Shown here: piece after piece, positions 1 to 8,471 of the stretch
How the letters are laid out: every line of letters starts with the position of its first letter
Position numbering within the stretch: the stretch's first letter is position 1
NCBI GenBank assembly: GCA_009839745.1
Contig: VXPE01000137.1
Span: 1 to 55,191 of the forward strand
Direction: 5' to 3'
Length of the DNA stretch: 55,191 nt
Origin: Candidatus Poribacteria bacterium
GTDB taxonomy: Bacteria; Poribacteria; WGA-4E; WGA-3G
Program-made: the position numbers and the translations under genes
Notes under the pieces: generated by a model
What the model was told of the DNA's origin: nothing
What the model saw: the letters and a program-made list of their open reading frames with translations, nothing else
The model's database searches: none

Positions 1-164
1 CCGGTGTGTCCGTTACAGACAACGCCTTTTATCCCCGGAACACTTGCGAGTTCCTGCATATATTGACGTAATCCGACTTCGTCAATCGATTCATCTTCAT
101 GAAAGGGACAGAGTGTCGCCGGAAATACACCCGCCCACGGATGATGTTGCCAATCGGTTTTCAT
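1..164 (-). CDS. DapA-family aldolase (dihydrodipicolinate synthase/N-acetylneuraminate lyase superfamily), N-terminal part
   Basis: Only the first 54 or so codons are inside the window; the gene runs off the left edge. The visible N terminus begins MKTDWQHHPWAGVFPATL, continues with a CPFHEDESID stretch and reaches a VVCNGHTG stretch. This is the usual start of the DapA/NanA TIM-barrel fold: a beta-1 strand with a TPF-like turn, then the beta-2 strand with a GTTGE-like motif, here NGHTG. Such enzymes make or cleave pyruvate-containing adducts through a Schiff-base lysine, which lies beyond the edge. The substrate cannot be told from this fragment. Divergent from ccmE, with the shared 165-353 spacer holding promoter signals. 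Confidence 0.7.
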   Translation of the reverse strand, partial: MKTDWQHHPWAGVFPATLCPFHEDESIDEVGLRQYMQELASVPGIKGVVCNGHT

Positions 165-246
165 AAGTTTTCCTGTTCTTTCATCGCATCTGACCGCTTT
201 TTTACACGGAATTCTGCACGCTCTTCCAAATTAAATTCCATTTTAA

Positions 247-276
247 CTTGATTTTGCATGTAAAATCAAGTATTAT
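247..276 (+). promoter_or_regulatory. Promoter of the ccm operon overlapped by a perfect inverted repeat
   Basis: TTGATT (248-253), a 17-base spacer and TATTAT (271-276) form a sigma-70-like promoter ahead of ccmE. The perfect inverted repeat CTTGATTTT (247-255) / AAAATCAAG (262-270), with a 6-base centre, covers the -35 box and the whole spacer. That is the position of a repressor operator. It could also be a weak terminator or hairpin, but no U-tract follows directly. Confidence 0.5.
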
Positions 277-353
277 TTTTAAAGAGGGATTCATCTCGTC
301 ATTACGGCTAAGAAAATCATCTCTACTGATTCTAATTGATGGAGGAAGTCCAA

Positions 354-800
354 GTGCGAAAACAGAGAAGGCTTAAAGTGATTGCCGCAAGCATTGTCTT
401 GCTATGTGGGATGGCACTTTTGGTGTTCGTTGGAATTCAAAGGACAAGTGTTCGGCACTTCACGCCCGCTGCACTCGTCACAGACGGAAACAAAATGAAC
501 AATCAACAGGTCCAAGTTGATGGGCTCATTGCAGAAGGCAGCGCCACATGGGATGCTGCCAATTTTAAGCTCACCTTTGCTGTCTGCGACCGCGAAACTG
601 CAGCAACAGTCAACGTGATTTACAAAGATCGGCTTAAACCCGATAATTTTACGGATGGCGGTAGCGTTTTCGTGGAAGGTAAATACGACGCAACGCAGAA
701 CCTCATTGTCGCATCCAAACTCATGACGAAGTGTGCCTCGAAATACGAGGGAGCAGAAAGTGCTACACCTACGGATGAGACCTCATATATCTCGGAGTAA
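354..800 (+). CDS. ccmE: Cytochrome c maturation haem chaperone CcmE, cysteine (CxxxY) type
   Basis: CcmE holds haem covalently in the periplasm and passes it to the CcmF/H ligase. The product has about 148 residues: a short basic N terminus, one membrane anchor (about residues 8-27) and an OB-fold domain. The haem-binding site is C127-ASK-Y131 instead of the usual HxxxY. This cysteine variant is known from Desulfovibrio and some archaea. The start is taken as GTG at 354 because GGAGG lies 8 bases upstream; an in-frame ATG at 339 would overlap this ribosome site. ccmF follows after 61 bp with its own strong ribosome site. Confidence 0.85.
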   Translation: MRKQRRLKVIAASIVLLCGMALLVFVGIQRTSVRHFTPAALVTDGNKMNNQQVQVDGLIAEGSATWDAANFKLTFAVCDRETAATVNVIYKDRLKPDNFTDGGSVFVEGKYDATQNLIVASKLMTKCASKYEGAESATPTDETSYISE

Positions 801-861
801 AGGACCCCTAACAATTTAACAATATGTTCAAAAACACTTTTTTAAGGAGGCACAGCAACGA

Positions 862-2883
862 ATGACCGCGGAAATTGGACAAGCCGCTATATTTCTCTCT
901 GTGCTTTCTGGCTTGTGGGCGATTGGCTTCCTCTGCTTCGGGCTACGCACACGAAATCAGAACGCCATCCAGAGTGGCAGGAACGCCGTCATTGCCACCT
1001 TCATCCTCATCAGTATTGCAACCGGTGCTTTAATCTACGGTTTTGTAACCGATGATTTCTCAATGCGCTATGTTGTTGAAGTCTCAAGCGCAGCACAACC
1101 GCTACTCTATAAAATCACGGCACTCTGGGGACGCATGTCGGGATCCCTGCTATTCTGGCTTTGGTTACTCACTGTCGCAGGCGCGATTGTCATCTGGCAG
1201 AATCACCGGCACAATAAAGAAACAAATGATACCCTCTCGGATTATGCCCTCATTCCTATCGCAGTCGTCCAACTGTTTTTTATTATCCTCGTCACTGGCT
1301 TAGTCGAAGGCGTTTATAACCCACTCGCACGCTTCCCCAATGGACAGATGGCACCTGATGGTGCCGGTATGAACCCACTCCTCCAGACACCAAGTATGGC
1401 ATTCCATCCCCCGACGTTATATATCGGTTGGATTGCCCTGACGGTCCCCTTCGCGTTTGCCGTTGGAGCACTCGCCTCCGGTAGAGTTGGAAGTGAATGG
1501 ATACTCCGCTCACGTAGATGGACCCTCTTCTCATGGATCGTCTTGACCATCGGCATCACGCTCGGTGGCAATTGGGCATATCGCGAGCTGGGCTGGGGTG
1601 GTTATTGGGCGTGGGATCCCGTTGAAAATGCCTCTTTTATGCCGTGGCTCCTCGGCACTGCTTATTTGCATTCCGTGATGATTCAAGAGAAGCGGAATAT
1701 GCTCAAACTCTGGAATATCCTCCTGATTACCCTCGCGTTCCAGTTCACGCTCCTGGGAACCTTCATCACGCGTAGTGGAATTATCACATCCGTCCATGCC
1801 TTCGCACAATCTGATATCGGCGGATATTTCCTCGGTTTCATTTTAGCCTCGACTGCCGGGGTCATCGGACTCATTATCTATCGTTGGAGACGGTTGAAAA
1901 GTGCCAACCGTTTGGAATCCCTGCTCTCTCGTGAAAGTGCGTTTGTTCTGAATAATTGGCTGTTTGTTGGGTTAACCTTAATTATCCTCTGGGGCACATT
2001 GTGGCCGATTATCTCCGAAGCGATTAACGGTGAAAAGTCCTCTGTCCCCGAAGCGTTTTTTAACCAAGTCGTTATTATTCCGGGGTTATTACTGCTCTTC
2101 CTCACAGGGGCGGGTCCAATTATCTCATGGAAAAAAATTACCGTCAACAACTTCCAGCGGATGTTTCTGTGGCCCCTTGTTACCGGTTTAGTCGCAGGGG
2201 CATTGACGTGGGGATTTCTCGCATTCATAAAAGAAGAGACTTCTCTGCTTTATTCGGTCCTCTGTGTTTCTGCAAGTACCTTCGTGGTTGTCGCAATTTT
2301 TGCTGAATTTTATCGGGGTGCGAAACTCCGCGCGAAACGGCAGGAAACCTCTTTCCTCAACGGTTTGAATCTCCTTATCCAACGGAATAAGAGACGATAT
2401 GGGGGATACATTATCCATATCGGGATCGTTATCCTCTATATAGGCATTATGGGATCGAAAGGCTATTTTCTGCTTGAATCGAAAGGCTTGAGAATCGGGG
2501 AATCGATGGAGGTTGGGCAGTTTCAACTCACAATGAAAGATTCGTTTGAGAAAGAGTTCGCCAACTATCGCAGAACCGGCGTTGTTTTTGAGGTCGCAAA
2601 AAATGGGAAACAGCTAGGAACGATGGAACCCGCACGCCACTTCTATTACAAGACCGGACAGGGAGAACAGGATACTATTGAATCTGCCATCCGACACTTT
2701 GGGGTGAACGACTTCTATATCGCCCTCGGCAGCATCCCCCCGGACGTTAAGACAGGCGGTGTTGTGAACGTCCAAGCGTATTACAATCCACTCATCGGTG
2801 TTGTCTGGATCGGCGTTGCAGTAATGGTGTTGGGCGGGATCGTTGCCATAGCTGAGAAACCTGAACGCAGTAAAGATGCTTGA
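862..2883 (+). CDS. ccmF: Cytochrome c haem lyase subunit CcmF
   Basis: CcmF is the integral membrane part of the System I haem ligase that joins haem to CXXCH cysteines of apocytochromes. The 673-residue protein is full length, with many membrane segments. It carries the tryptophan-rich haem-handling (WWD) motif, visible as WGGYWAWDPVENASF at about residue 250, and a long periplasmic section near the C terminus before the last helix. The start is ATG with AAGGAGG 11 bases upstream. It sits between ccmE and ccmH, the normal operon order. Confidence 0.95.
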   Translation: MTAEIGQAAIFLSVLSGLWAIGFLCFGLRTRNQNAIQSGRNAVIATFILISIATGALIYGFVTDDFSMRYVVEVSSAAQPLLYKITALWGRMSGSLLFWLWLLTVAGAIVIWQNHRHNKETNDTLSDYALIPIAVVQLFFIILVTGLVEGVYNPLARFPNGQMAPDGAGMNPLLQTPSMAFHPPTLYIGWIALTVPFAFAVGALASGRVGSEWILRSRRWTLFSWIVLTIGITLGGNWAYRELGWGGYWAWDPVENASFMPWLLGTAYLHSVMIQEKRNMLKLWNILLITLAFQFTLLGTFITRSGIITSVHAFAQSDIGGYFLGFILASTAGVIGLIIYRWRRLKSANRLESLLSRESAFVLNNWLFVGLTLIILWGTLWPIISEAINGEKSSVPEAFFNQVVIIPGLLLLFLTGAGPIISWKKITVNNFQRMFLWPLVTGLVAGALTWGFLAFIKEETSLLYSVLCVSASTFVVVAIFAEFYRGAKLRAKRQETSFLNGLNLLIQRNKRRYGGYIIHIGIVILYIGIMGSKGYFLLESKGLRIGESMEVGQFQLTMKDSFEKEFANYRRTGVVFEVAKNGKQLGTMEPARHFYYKTGQGEQDTIESAIRHFGVNDFYIALGSIPPDVKTGGVVNVQAYYNPLIGVVWIGVAVMVLGGIVAIAEKPERSKDA

Positions 2884-2901
2884 TGCGTTAGGAATAAGAC
2901 C

Positions 2902-3459
2902 ATGAAAATTGGAAGATTTGAATACATTACAAGGTCCAATAACGCTCCAATTCCTAATTTTATGTGGATTGTTGCACTTTTCATGGCTTGCTGCTATATC
3001 GCCCCCGCGCACGCCCAAACAGAAACACCTCGCACAGCAGACATAGATGCCGCAATTGCGTCTAAATTAGAAGAATTGCTGACCACAGTCTACTGTTACT
3101 GCGGTTGTACGCGAGAGACAATTAAGGTATGTGTATGCGAAACGGCAGCCATGATTGAAAAGGATTTTCGCAACCAGTTGCTGGCAGGTCAAACGGTCGA
3201 GCAGATTCGCACGAATTACCTTGATACGTTCGGACCGCAGTATTACGCAGTCATGCCAGCGGAGGGTATTAATCTACTCGCCTACATTATGCCCGCCGTC
3301 ATTCTTGTTCTCATCGGGGGTGTCGCCTTTTTCGCGCTGCGTAGGTTCAAGCAGCAACCCGTAACAAGTGATGTGTCTGAAGGACCAAATCAGCAGGTCG
3401 CCGATACAACTGTAAAACAGGTTGAAGCCGAATTGGAGCGATATAAACGGCAAAATTAA
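2902..3459 (+). CDS. ccmH: CcmH-like thiol-redox protein with a five-cysteine motif
   Basis: CcmH/CycL reduces the apocytochrome CXXCH thiols before haem attachment. This 185-residue protein has a signal or anchor segment (about residues 18-38), the CcmH helical domain (including the stretch LLAGQTVEQIRTNYLDTFGP), a second membrane helix (about 127-148) and a basic tail. In place of the usual LRCxxCQN motif there are five cysteines, C65, C67, C69, C77 and C79, in a YCYCGC...VCVC pattern. Variant CGC forms exist in distant phyla; their redox chemistry may differ. It begins 18 bp after ccmF, with AGGA upstream. Confidence 0.82.
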   Translation: MKIGRFEYITRSNNAPIPNFMWIVALFMACCYIAPAHAQTETPRTADIDAAIASKLEELLTTVYCYCGCTRETIKVCVCETAAMIEKDFRNQLLAGQTVEQIRTNYLDTFGPQYYAVMPAEGINLLAYIMPAVILVLIGGVAFFALRRFKQQPVTSDVSEGPNQQVADTTVKQVEAELERYKRQN

Positions 3460-3524
3460 GCACGGCGATTTTTGGGTAGAATAAATGCCAGCGTGCACTT
3501 TAGGAAGGTGAAAGCACTTGACCC

Positions 3525-3564
3525 GCAACTCGTGCCTTATGATAACATATCGGAGGCGAGTTGC
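3525..3564. other. Long imperfect hairpin between ccmH and the ccmI-like gene
   Basis: GCAACTCG (3525-3532) pairs perfectly with CGAGTTGC (3557-3564). Inside the loop, GCCT/AGGC and TATG-ATAA-CATA can also pair, giving a multi-part stem. It sits in the 152-bp spacer before the ccmI-like gene, so it may affect mRNA stability or read-through. The CGCAACTCG core also occurs in the element near 55120, so it may be a decayed dispersed repeat. Confidence 0.4.
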
Positions 3565-3611
3565 AGATCAAATCACGATGATGGTGATTGCGTGACTTCC
3601 AAGGGGGTTTC

Positions 3612-3959
3612 ATGTCTTTTCTCGTGCTTTTATGGATAATAATTCTCGGAATCGCACTCCTTGTGTATCTGGGAGTTCCAATTTTTTCAAAGACGGGTTC
3701 GCAATTGACTGCAACGTCCGACGATCTCATTGAGGAACGGCGACGCACCCTCTTCCAGGAGCGTGAACGCAGCTACGCCGCACTCGCCGACCTCGACGAG
3801 GATTACGAAACCGGGAAACTCTCGAATGCCGACTACCAAGAATTGCGTGAGGAACTCCTGCAAGAGACCGCACGCGTCATCATGCAACTCGAAAATGAGT
3901 CGCTGTCAGATGTAGAAGCCGAAATTGAAAGATTCAAACAGCAACAACGTAGAACATAA
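3612..3959 (+). CDS. CcmI-like small membrane protein
   Basis: This protein of about 115 residues has one N-terminal membrane helix (about residues 2-22), then a charged helical region with ERSYAALADLDEDYETGKLS and a DYQELREEL stretch. That matches the N-terminal part of CcmI/CycH, which presents apocytochromes to the haem ligase. The TPR domain of full-length CcmI is absent, so it may only scaffold the ligase. ATG 3612 has AAGGGGG upstream, which favours it over an earlier in-frame GTG at 3588. Its position straight after ccmH supports the assignment. Confidence 0.65.
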   Translation: MSFLVLLWIIILGIALLVYLGVPIFSKTGSQLTATSDDLIEERRRTLFQERERSYAALADLDEDYETGKLSNADYQELREELLQETARVIMQLENESLSDVEAEIERFKQQQRRT

Positions 3960-3960
3960 T

Positions 3961-5289
3961 ATGTACACGAATATATCCGCATATAAAACATCGAGGGGCA
4001 ATCCGCAGATTCACTCTATCACTATAGGGTGGATATGTAGCCTATTAGCCGTTGCCCTGACCCTTCTTTTCTCGTTTCCCACCCTCCACGCACAAACAAC
4101 AGAACTGGGCAGTATTCAAGGCACAGCTATCGATAGAAAGCAGGACACGCCTCTCAGCACACATCCCGTAACCCTCACTATCCATAAGGCGGATGCCACT
4201 GAGACCCAGGAAACAATGACAGATGAAAAAGGGAACTATCGTTTTGGGAATCTACCGCTCGATCCCCTTGTCCACTATACGGTTTCTACCGTTCATGAAG
4301 GGACTGACTACACTGAAAAGGACGTGGTTTTATCCACGTGGGTTCCGAACATCGAAATTGACTTTGAGATCGGGGGATTTACAGATGACAAAACGCAAAT
4401 CCGTGTGCGGTCACATAGCTTCGTCATTGCCCCGCCACCTCCCGACCACGCACCCGATGGTGCCGTCACAGTTATTGAAGCAGTTGGGATTGAGAACCTG
4501 AGCGATCTGCCTTTTAGAACAACGCACGGCACGCAAAGGGTCGGACTGCATTTAACCCTACCGAAAGGGACAGAGGGTTTTCAGCCACATCAGACAACGG
4601 AACTCATGTTAAATCCTGCTACCAATCAAGCCATCCGCACCACGCCATTGCCACCAGGAGAAACCCATTTAGGCTATACTTATATTTTTCACGTCCAAAG
4701 AGATAGATTGGATTTATCGCGCCGCTTGGATTTTGCCACGACGGAATTCCTGTTCTTTGTACCCGAAGGCATCAACTTTGCACCGCGTGCAAAGTTTTTC
4801 GGCGCACCAAAGCGCGAACAGATTCACAATAATATTTATCTTATATATCAAAGCACTGCGCCAGAAGCGTTTGCTGCTGGCACTACAGTTGATTTAGCAC
4901 TTAATGTAAACATGGGAACCGCCCGCGGCGGTGCCTTACCGGGGCAAACATCTTCTAACCTCGGGCAATTGATATTGATTGCTGTCGCAGCGGCATTGAC
5001 CGGCGGATTCTTCGTCGCCGCTCTCTTTAAACTCCGCACAGCAAACAACACTAACACGTCTGACACCGATGATAACACCGCAACACCATCAGACGCAGGC
5101 TGGCTCCGTAAACTGAAGCCAGATGATTACGAGCATGTCCGCGTCGCAAGGCTTGAATTTATTACGCATCTCGATGATAAATACGAGAAACAGGAGATTT
5201 CGGAGCGCGTCTATAAACGATTGCGCCGAGAACAAACCGACCGCCTCACAACACTCCTCGAAGAACAACAAAGGAGAACTGATGCATAG
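3961..5289 (+). CDS. Secreted, membrane-anchored protein with a carboxypeptidase-regulatory-like (CarboxypepD_reg) domain
   Basis: The protein has about 442 residues. It has a signal peptide ending near LHAQ, then a beta-sandwich domain of the carboxypeptidase-regulatory type: GSIQGTAIDR, ETMTDEKGNYRFGNLPLD. A long extracytoplasmic region follows, then a membrane helix (LILIAVAAALTGGFFVAALF) and a basic cytoplasmic helical tail (EISERVYKRLRREQTDRL). The tail resembles the helical end of the preceding ccmI-like protein. ATG 3961 is 1 bp after that gene's stop; an in-frame start at 3925 would overlap it. The function is unknown; position suggests a role in cytochrome assembly. Confidence 0.6.
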   Translation: MYTNISAYKTSRGNPQIHSITIGWICSLLAVALTLLFSFPTLHAQTTELGSIQGTAIDRKQDTPLSTHPVTLTIHKADATETQETMTDEKGNYRFGNLPLDPLVHYTVSTVHEGTDYTEKDVVLSTWVPNIEIDFEIGGFTDDKTQIRVRSHSFVIAPPPPDHAPDGAVTVIEAVGIENLSDLPFRTTHGTQRVGLHLTLPKGTEGFQPHQTTELMLNPATNQAIRTTPLPPGETHLGYTYIFHVQRDRLDLSRRLDFATTEFLFFVPEGINFAPRAKFFGAPKREQIHNNIYLIYQSTAPEAFAAGTTVDLALNVNMGTARGGALPGQTSSNLGQLILIAVAAALTGGFFVAALFKLRTANNTNTSDTDDNTATPSDAGWLRKLKPDDYEHVRVARLEFITHLDDKYEKQEISERVYKRLRREQTDRLTTLLEEQQRRTDA

Positions 5290-5677
5290 CAAACACCACA
5301 TCGCTGATCTGATCGTCATGTTGGGTCATATAGATGAAAACGTTCGAGATACCGCCAAAGCAGAATTGATTGCCATAGGCAAACCCGCGATTCCCCAACT
5401 CATTGATGTCCTGACGCAGGAATGTTGGCATATCTCTGGGTACGGCGCCGAGTTTTACACGCACATTGAGGAATCCGCTATTCCTGTTTATATGGAGCAG
5501 ATGGCGAATCATGCTGCGGAAGTATTGGCAAAAATCGGTGAATCTACCGTTCCCGCACTCACGGCGGAACTCACCAGAGCCGAACGCGAGTTTTCCGAAT
5601 GGTTTTATAAATACTTGCGACCCGAGCAAACTGACCGTCTTATCACAATGTTGGCGTATGTTAAAAAAGGTCAATAG
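5282..5677 (+). CDS. HEAT-repeat protein, short
   Basis: The product has 131 residues and HEAT-like helical repeats: IADLIVMLGHIDENVRDTAK, AELIAIGKPAIPQLIDVL, and AAEVLAKIGESTVPALTAEL. Such repeats form protein-binding scaffolds. The start is ATG 5282, overlapping the previous stop by 8 bases, with AAGGAG just upstream; this implies translational coupling. The next gene begins one base after its stop and has a clearly related sequence, so the two look like a tandem duplication. The C terminus RPEQTDRLITMLAYV echoes REQTDRLTTLLEE at the end of the upstream membrane protein. Confidence 0.65.
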   Translation: MHSKHHIADLIVMLGHIDENVRDTAKAELIAIGKPAIPQLIDVLTQECWHISGYGAEFYTHIEESAIPVYMEQMANHAAEVLAKIGESTVPALTAELTRAEREFSEWFYKYLRPEQTDRLITMLAYVKKGQ

Positions 5678-6289
5678 ATGGATAACGAACACGTCATAGC
5701 CGACCTGATTGATGAGCTGTCGGATATGGAGGACGATGTCCGAGAGGCTGCAGGGAAAGAATTGGTCGCTATCGGCGAACCTGCGATTCCCCAACTCATT
5801 GAGGCACTCTCAGAAAATTTGTGGGATATTCCCGACCAAGTGGCAGATATTTTGGCGGAGATCGGGGCTTCCGCAGTGCCAGCACTTATGGAAGAGTTGG
5901 CAATCGCTGAACGACATCACGCCCTCTGTATAAGCGATACGTTAGGTAGAATTGGGACACCCGCTATTCCCGCTCTGAGCGAAGCCTTACAGGATTTGGA
6001 TGAACAACTCCGCGAATATGCTATCCGTGCGTTCGGGAACATGGGGACGGCAGCAATTGAGGCGATACCTGTTCTGATTGAGGCTTTAAGCGATCCAGAA
6101 GAAGAGGTCCGGACCTATAGTGCGTATGCAATCTCAAACCTTGAGGCGGCTGCCGCAGAGGCTGTCCCTGCGTTAATCAAGGCATTAGCGGACGATTCTG
6201 AACGGGTTCAACATCACGTAGCGTTTGCATTGGATAAAATTGGAACTCCCGAAGCGAAACAAGCGCTCATAGAACTCAGTCAGGCGTAG
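5678..6289 (+). CDS. HEAT-repeat protein
   Basis: The 203-residue protein is made almost wholly of HEAT or PBS-lyase-type repeats. Examples are AAGKELVAIGEPAIPQLIEA, AIRAFGNMGTAAIEAIPVLI and ALDKIGTPEAKQALIELSQA, with a period of about 30 residues. It starts directly after the stop of the preceding HEAT gene and is the last gene of the operon that begins with ccmE. HEAT scaffolds often bind partner proteins; no enzyme motif is visible. Whether it helps cytochrome assembly is unknown. Confidence 0.7.
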   Translation: MDNEHVIADLIDELSDMEDDVREAAGKELVAIGEPAIPQLIEALSENLWDIPDQVADILAEIGASAVPALMEELAIAERHHALCISDTLGRIGTPAIPALSEALQDLDEQLREYAIRAFGNMGTAAIEAIPVLIEALSDPEEEVRTYSAYAISNLEAAAAEAVPALIKALADDSERVQHHVAFALDKIGTPEAKQALIELSQA

Positions 6290-6445
6290 GGCAAAAATTT
6301 CATACACCCTAAAATAATTATGAAGTATATTTTCATCTGTATGCATGCTGGCAGAATTCGCTGAAAACCCGCTTTCAATAAACTGAATTCATGGAAATTA
6401 GTGTCTGATAAACGTTGTGGTAAATTCGCCAACGCTTAAAAAAAC

Positions 6446-6474
6446 TTGAAAAAATGCATCAAATGTAGTATAAT
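6446..6474 (+). promoter_or_regulatory. Strong sigma-70-type promoter for the 2-oxoacid:ferredoxin oxidoreductase operon
   Basis: TTGAAA (6446-6451), exactly 17 bases, then TATAAT (6469-6474). Transcription would start near 6481, leaving a leader of about 190 bases before the ATG at 6669. I found no known riboswitch or open frame with a ribosome site in that leader. The remainder of the 6290-6668 spacer is AT-rich and otherwise featureless. Confidence 0.7.
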
Positions 6475-6668
6475 TAAAAAAAGAAAAATGTTTTATGTGT
6501 TCATGAATATTAAGAATAAAGGCGCGAATATCGCAATGTAACTAACAAACGAATCCATTTGCTTATTTGTCTACTATTCTGGTGTCGTCAGGTTTATCGG
6601 GCTGTGGCGTATCTTCGGTGAATTCGCTACACCGGAATGGAATACAAAAAGTTAGAAAGGGAGCCAAG

Positions 6669-8453
6669 ATGGCAAAATACGATTTTGTAATCGCTGTAGG
6701 AGGGGCACCCGGGCAGGGAATAGACTCCGTCGGTCAAGTTTTGACACGGATCTGTGCTCGACACGGTTTGCATGTCTTTACCTATAGTGCCTACCAATCC
6801 CTCATCCGCGGTGGTCATACCTTCCTTACTGCCAGAATCAGTTCTGAACCGGTCGCCAACCAAGGCGACAAGCTTGATCTGGTTATTGCCTTAGACCGGA
6901 ACAGCTTGGAGACACACCTTCCACATGTCGCTCCCGGTGGCACACTCATCTATAATAGCGATGATGTCAAGCAAGCACCAGAACGCGATGATATACAACT
7001 CGCACCTCTGTCCTATCAAGAATTGTCCAACAACACCGATAGAAAAAAATTGATGCTAAACGTCTGTATGCTCGGTGCAGCTCTGAAACTTGTAGGCGGA
7101 GATTTAAAAGTGTTTGAGGATATGCTCACGATCCAATTCCTCAAACGCAAAGGACAAGCGGTCGTTGATGCGAACATTGGTGTCGCACGCGCCGGCTACA
7201 ATCACGCAGCTGAAAACTTCACAGCATTCGATACCCAATTTGAGAAACAGGAACCAGCCCTCGCCGTCGTTGATGGTAACTCAGCAATGGCAATGGGCGG
7301 GGCAGCCGCAGGCGTCAAATTTTACGCCGCCTATCCGATGAGCCCCTCAACCGGTGTTCTCCACTGGATGGCAAACAACGCTCGCGATCTCAGCATTATG
7401 GTACGCCAGTGCGAAGACGAAATTAGCGTTGTCAACATGGTTATTGGAGCAGCACACGCCGGGTGCCGCGCAATGTGCGCAACATCAGGCGGTGGATTCG
7501 CTCTCATGTCGGAAGCCATCGGTAGCGCAGGCATGATGGAAATTCCTATCGTCGTTATTAACGTCCAACGCGGCGGTCCCTCAACAGGTTTACCGACAAA
7601 GACGGAACAGGGCGATCTGTGGCAGATCCTCGGAGCCAGCCAAGGCGATTTCCCGAAGGTTGTTGTCGCACCGACGAGCATTATGGACGGCTTTGATGTT
7701 ATCCCTGAAGTCTTCAATCTCGCAGACAAGTTCCAGTGTCCCGCCATGGTCCTCTCTGATCTTACATTGTCCATGGGGTTCACGACGTTCGAGCCGGATT
7801 CCGTCAATTGGCAACCCGAAATAGACCGAGGTTCGCTCATTAATGGAATCGAGCAGTCGGAAGGTAAATACCTCCGCTACGAAATTACCGACAGCGGTAT
7901 CTCACCGCGAGCGATTCCCGGCACACCGGGGCACGTTCACGTCGTCGCAACGGATGACCACGATGAAGACGGCACGCTGATTAGCGACGAATTCACGAAC
8001 CCGCACAAACGCCGCGACATTATGGAGAAACGGCAACGGAAGATGGACGGTATCCTCGAACTCCTCCCGCCTCCCACGCTTGAAGGACCGGAAGATGCCG
8101 AAGTCACCCTCGTAGGATGGGGATCCACACATAGTGTGATTGGCGAAGCCGCGCAACTCCTAACCGAAGCCGGCATTTCTACCAACCACATCCATTTCAA
8201 GTGGCTCTATCCCATGGACGAAGATGCGGTGAACGAAGTGCTTGCAAAATCTGCGCATTCCATTGTTGTAGAATGTAACTACACCGGTCAATTCGCACGA
8301 TTCCTGCGTGGTGAAACAGGCTTTAAGGCTGACGGTCAAATCCGAAAATACGACGGTGAGCCATTTATGCCGCACCACATCGTTGATGGAGCCCGTGAGC
8401 TCTTGGCAGGTAAAACCGACTTCTACGTGCCGTATCAAGAAATTGTCGTCTAA
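6669..8453 (+). CDS. 2-oxoacid:ferredoxin oxidoreductase, fused gamma-alpha subunit
   Basis: This family oxidises (or in reverse makes) 2-oxoacids such as 2-oxoglutarate with CoA and ferredoxin. The 594-residue protein has an N-terminal gamma domain (about 1-185; GGAPGQGIDSVGQVLTRI and the RGGHTF motif). It then has the alpha pyrimidine-binding domain (about 200-590; GNSAMAMGGAAAGVKFYAAY, YPMSPSTG). ATG 6669 is chosen because GAAAGGGAG lies upstream; the frame extends to 6567 but those residues are not part of the family. It is followed after 18 bp by the beta subunit. The order and fusion resemble KorA-type enzymes; the substrate cannot be fixed by eye. Confidence 0.88.
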   Translation: MAKYDFVIAVGGAPGQGIDSVGQVLTRICARHGLHVFTYSAYQSLIRGGHTFLTARISSEPVANQGDKLDLVIALDRNSLETHLPHVAPGGTLIYNSDDVKQAPERDDIQLAPLSYQELSNNTDRKKLMLNVCMLGAALKLVGGDLKVFEDMLTIQFLKRKGQAVVDANIGVARAGYNHAAENFTAFDTQFEKQEPALAVVDGNSAMAMGGAAAGVKFYAAYPMSPSTGVLHWMANNARDLSIMVRQCEDEISVVNMVIGAAHAGCRAMCATSGGGFALMSEAIGSAGMMEIPIVVINVQRGGPSTGLPTKTEQGDLWQILGASQGDFPKVVVAPTSIMDGFDVIPEVFNLADKFQCPAMVLSDLTLSMGFTTFEPDSVNWQPEIDRGSLINGIEQSEGKYLRYEITDSGISPRAIPGTPGHVHVVATDDHDEDGTLISDEFTNPHKRRDIMEKRQRKMDGILELLPPPTLEGPEDAEVTLVGWGSTHSVIGEAAQLLTEAGISTNHIHFKWLYPMDEDAVNEVLAKSAHSIVVECNYTGQFARFLRGETGFKADGQIRKYDGEPFMPHHIVDGARELLAGKTDFYVPYQEIVV

Positions 8454-8471
8454 TAAAGGAGAATGAATCAG

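Noticed and set aside
6567-6668. Upstream extension of the oxidoreductase alpha frame
   Set aside because: The ribosome site lies just before ATG 6669 and the family N terminus starts there.
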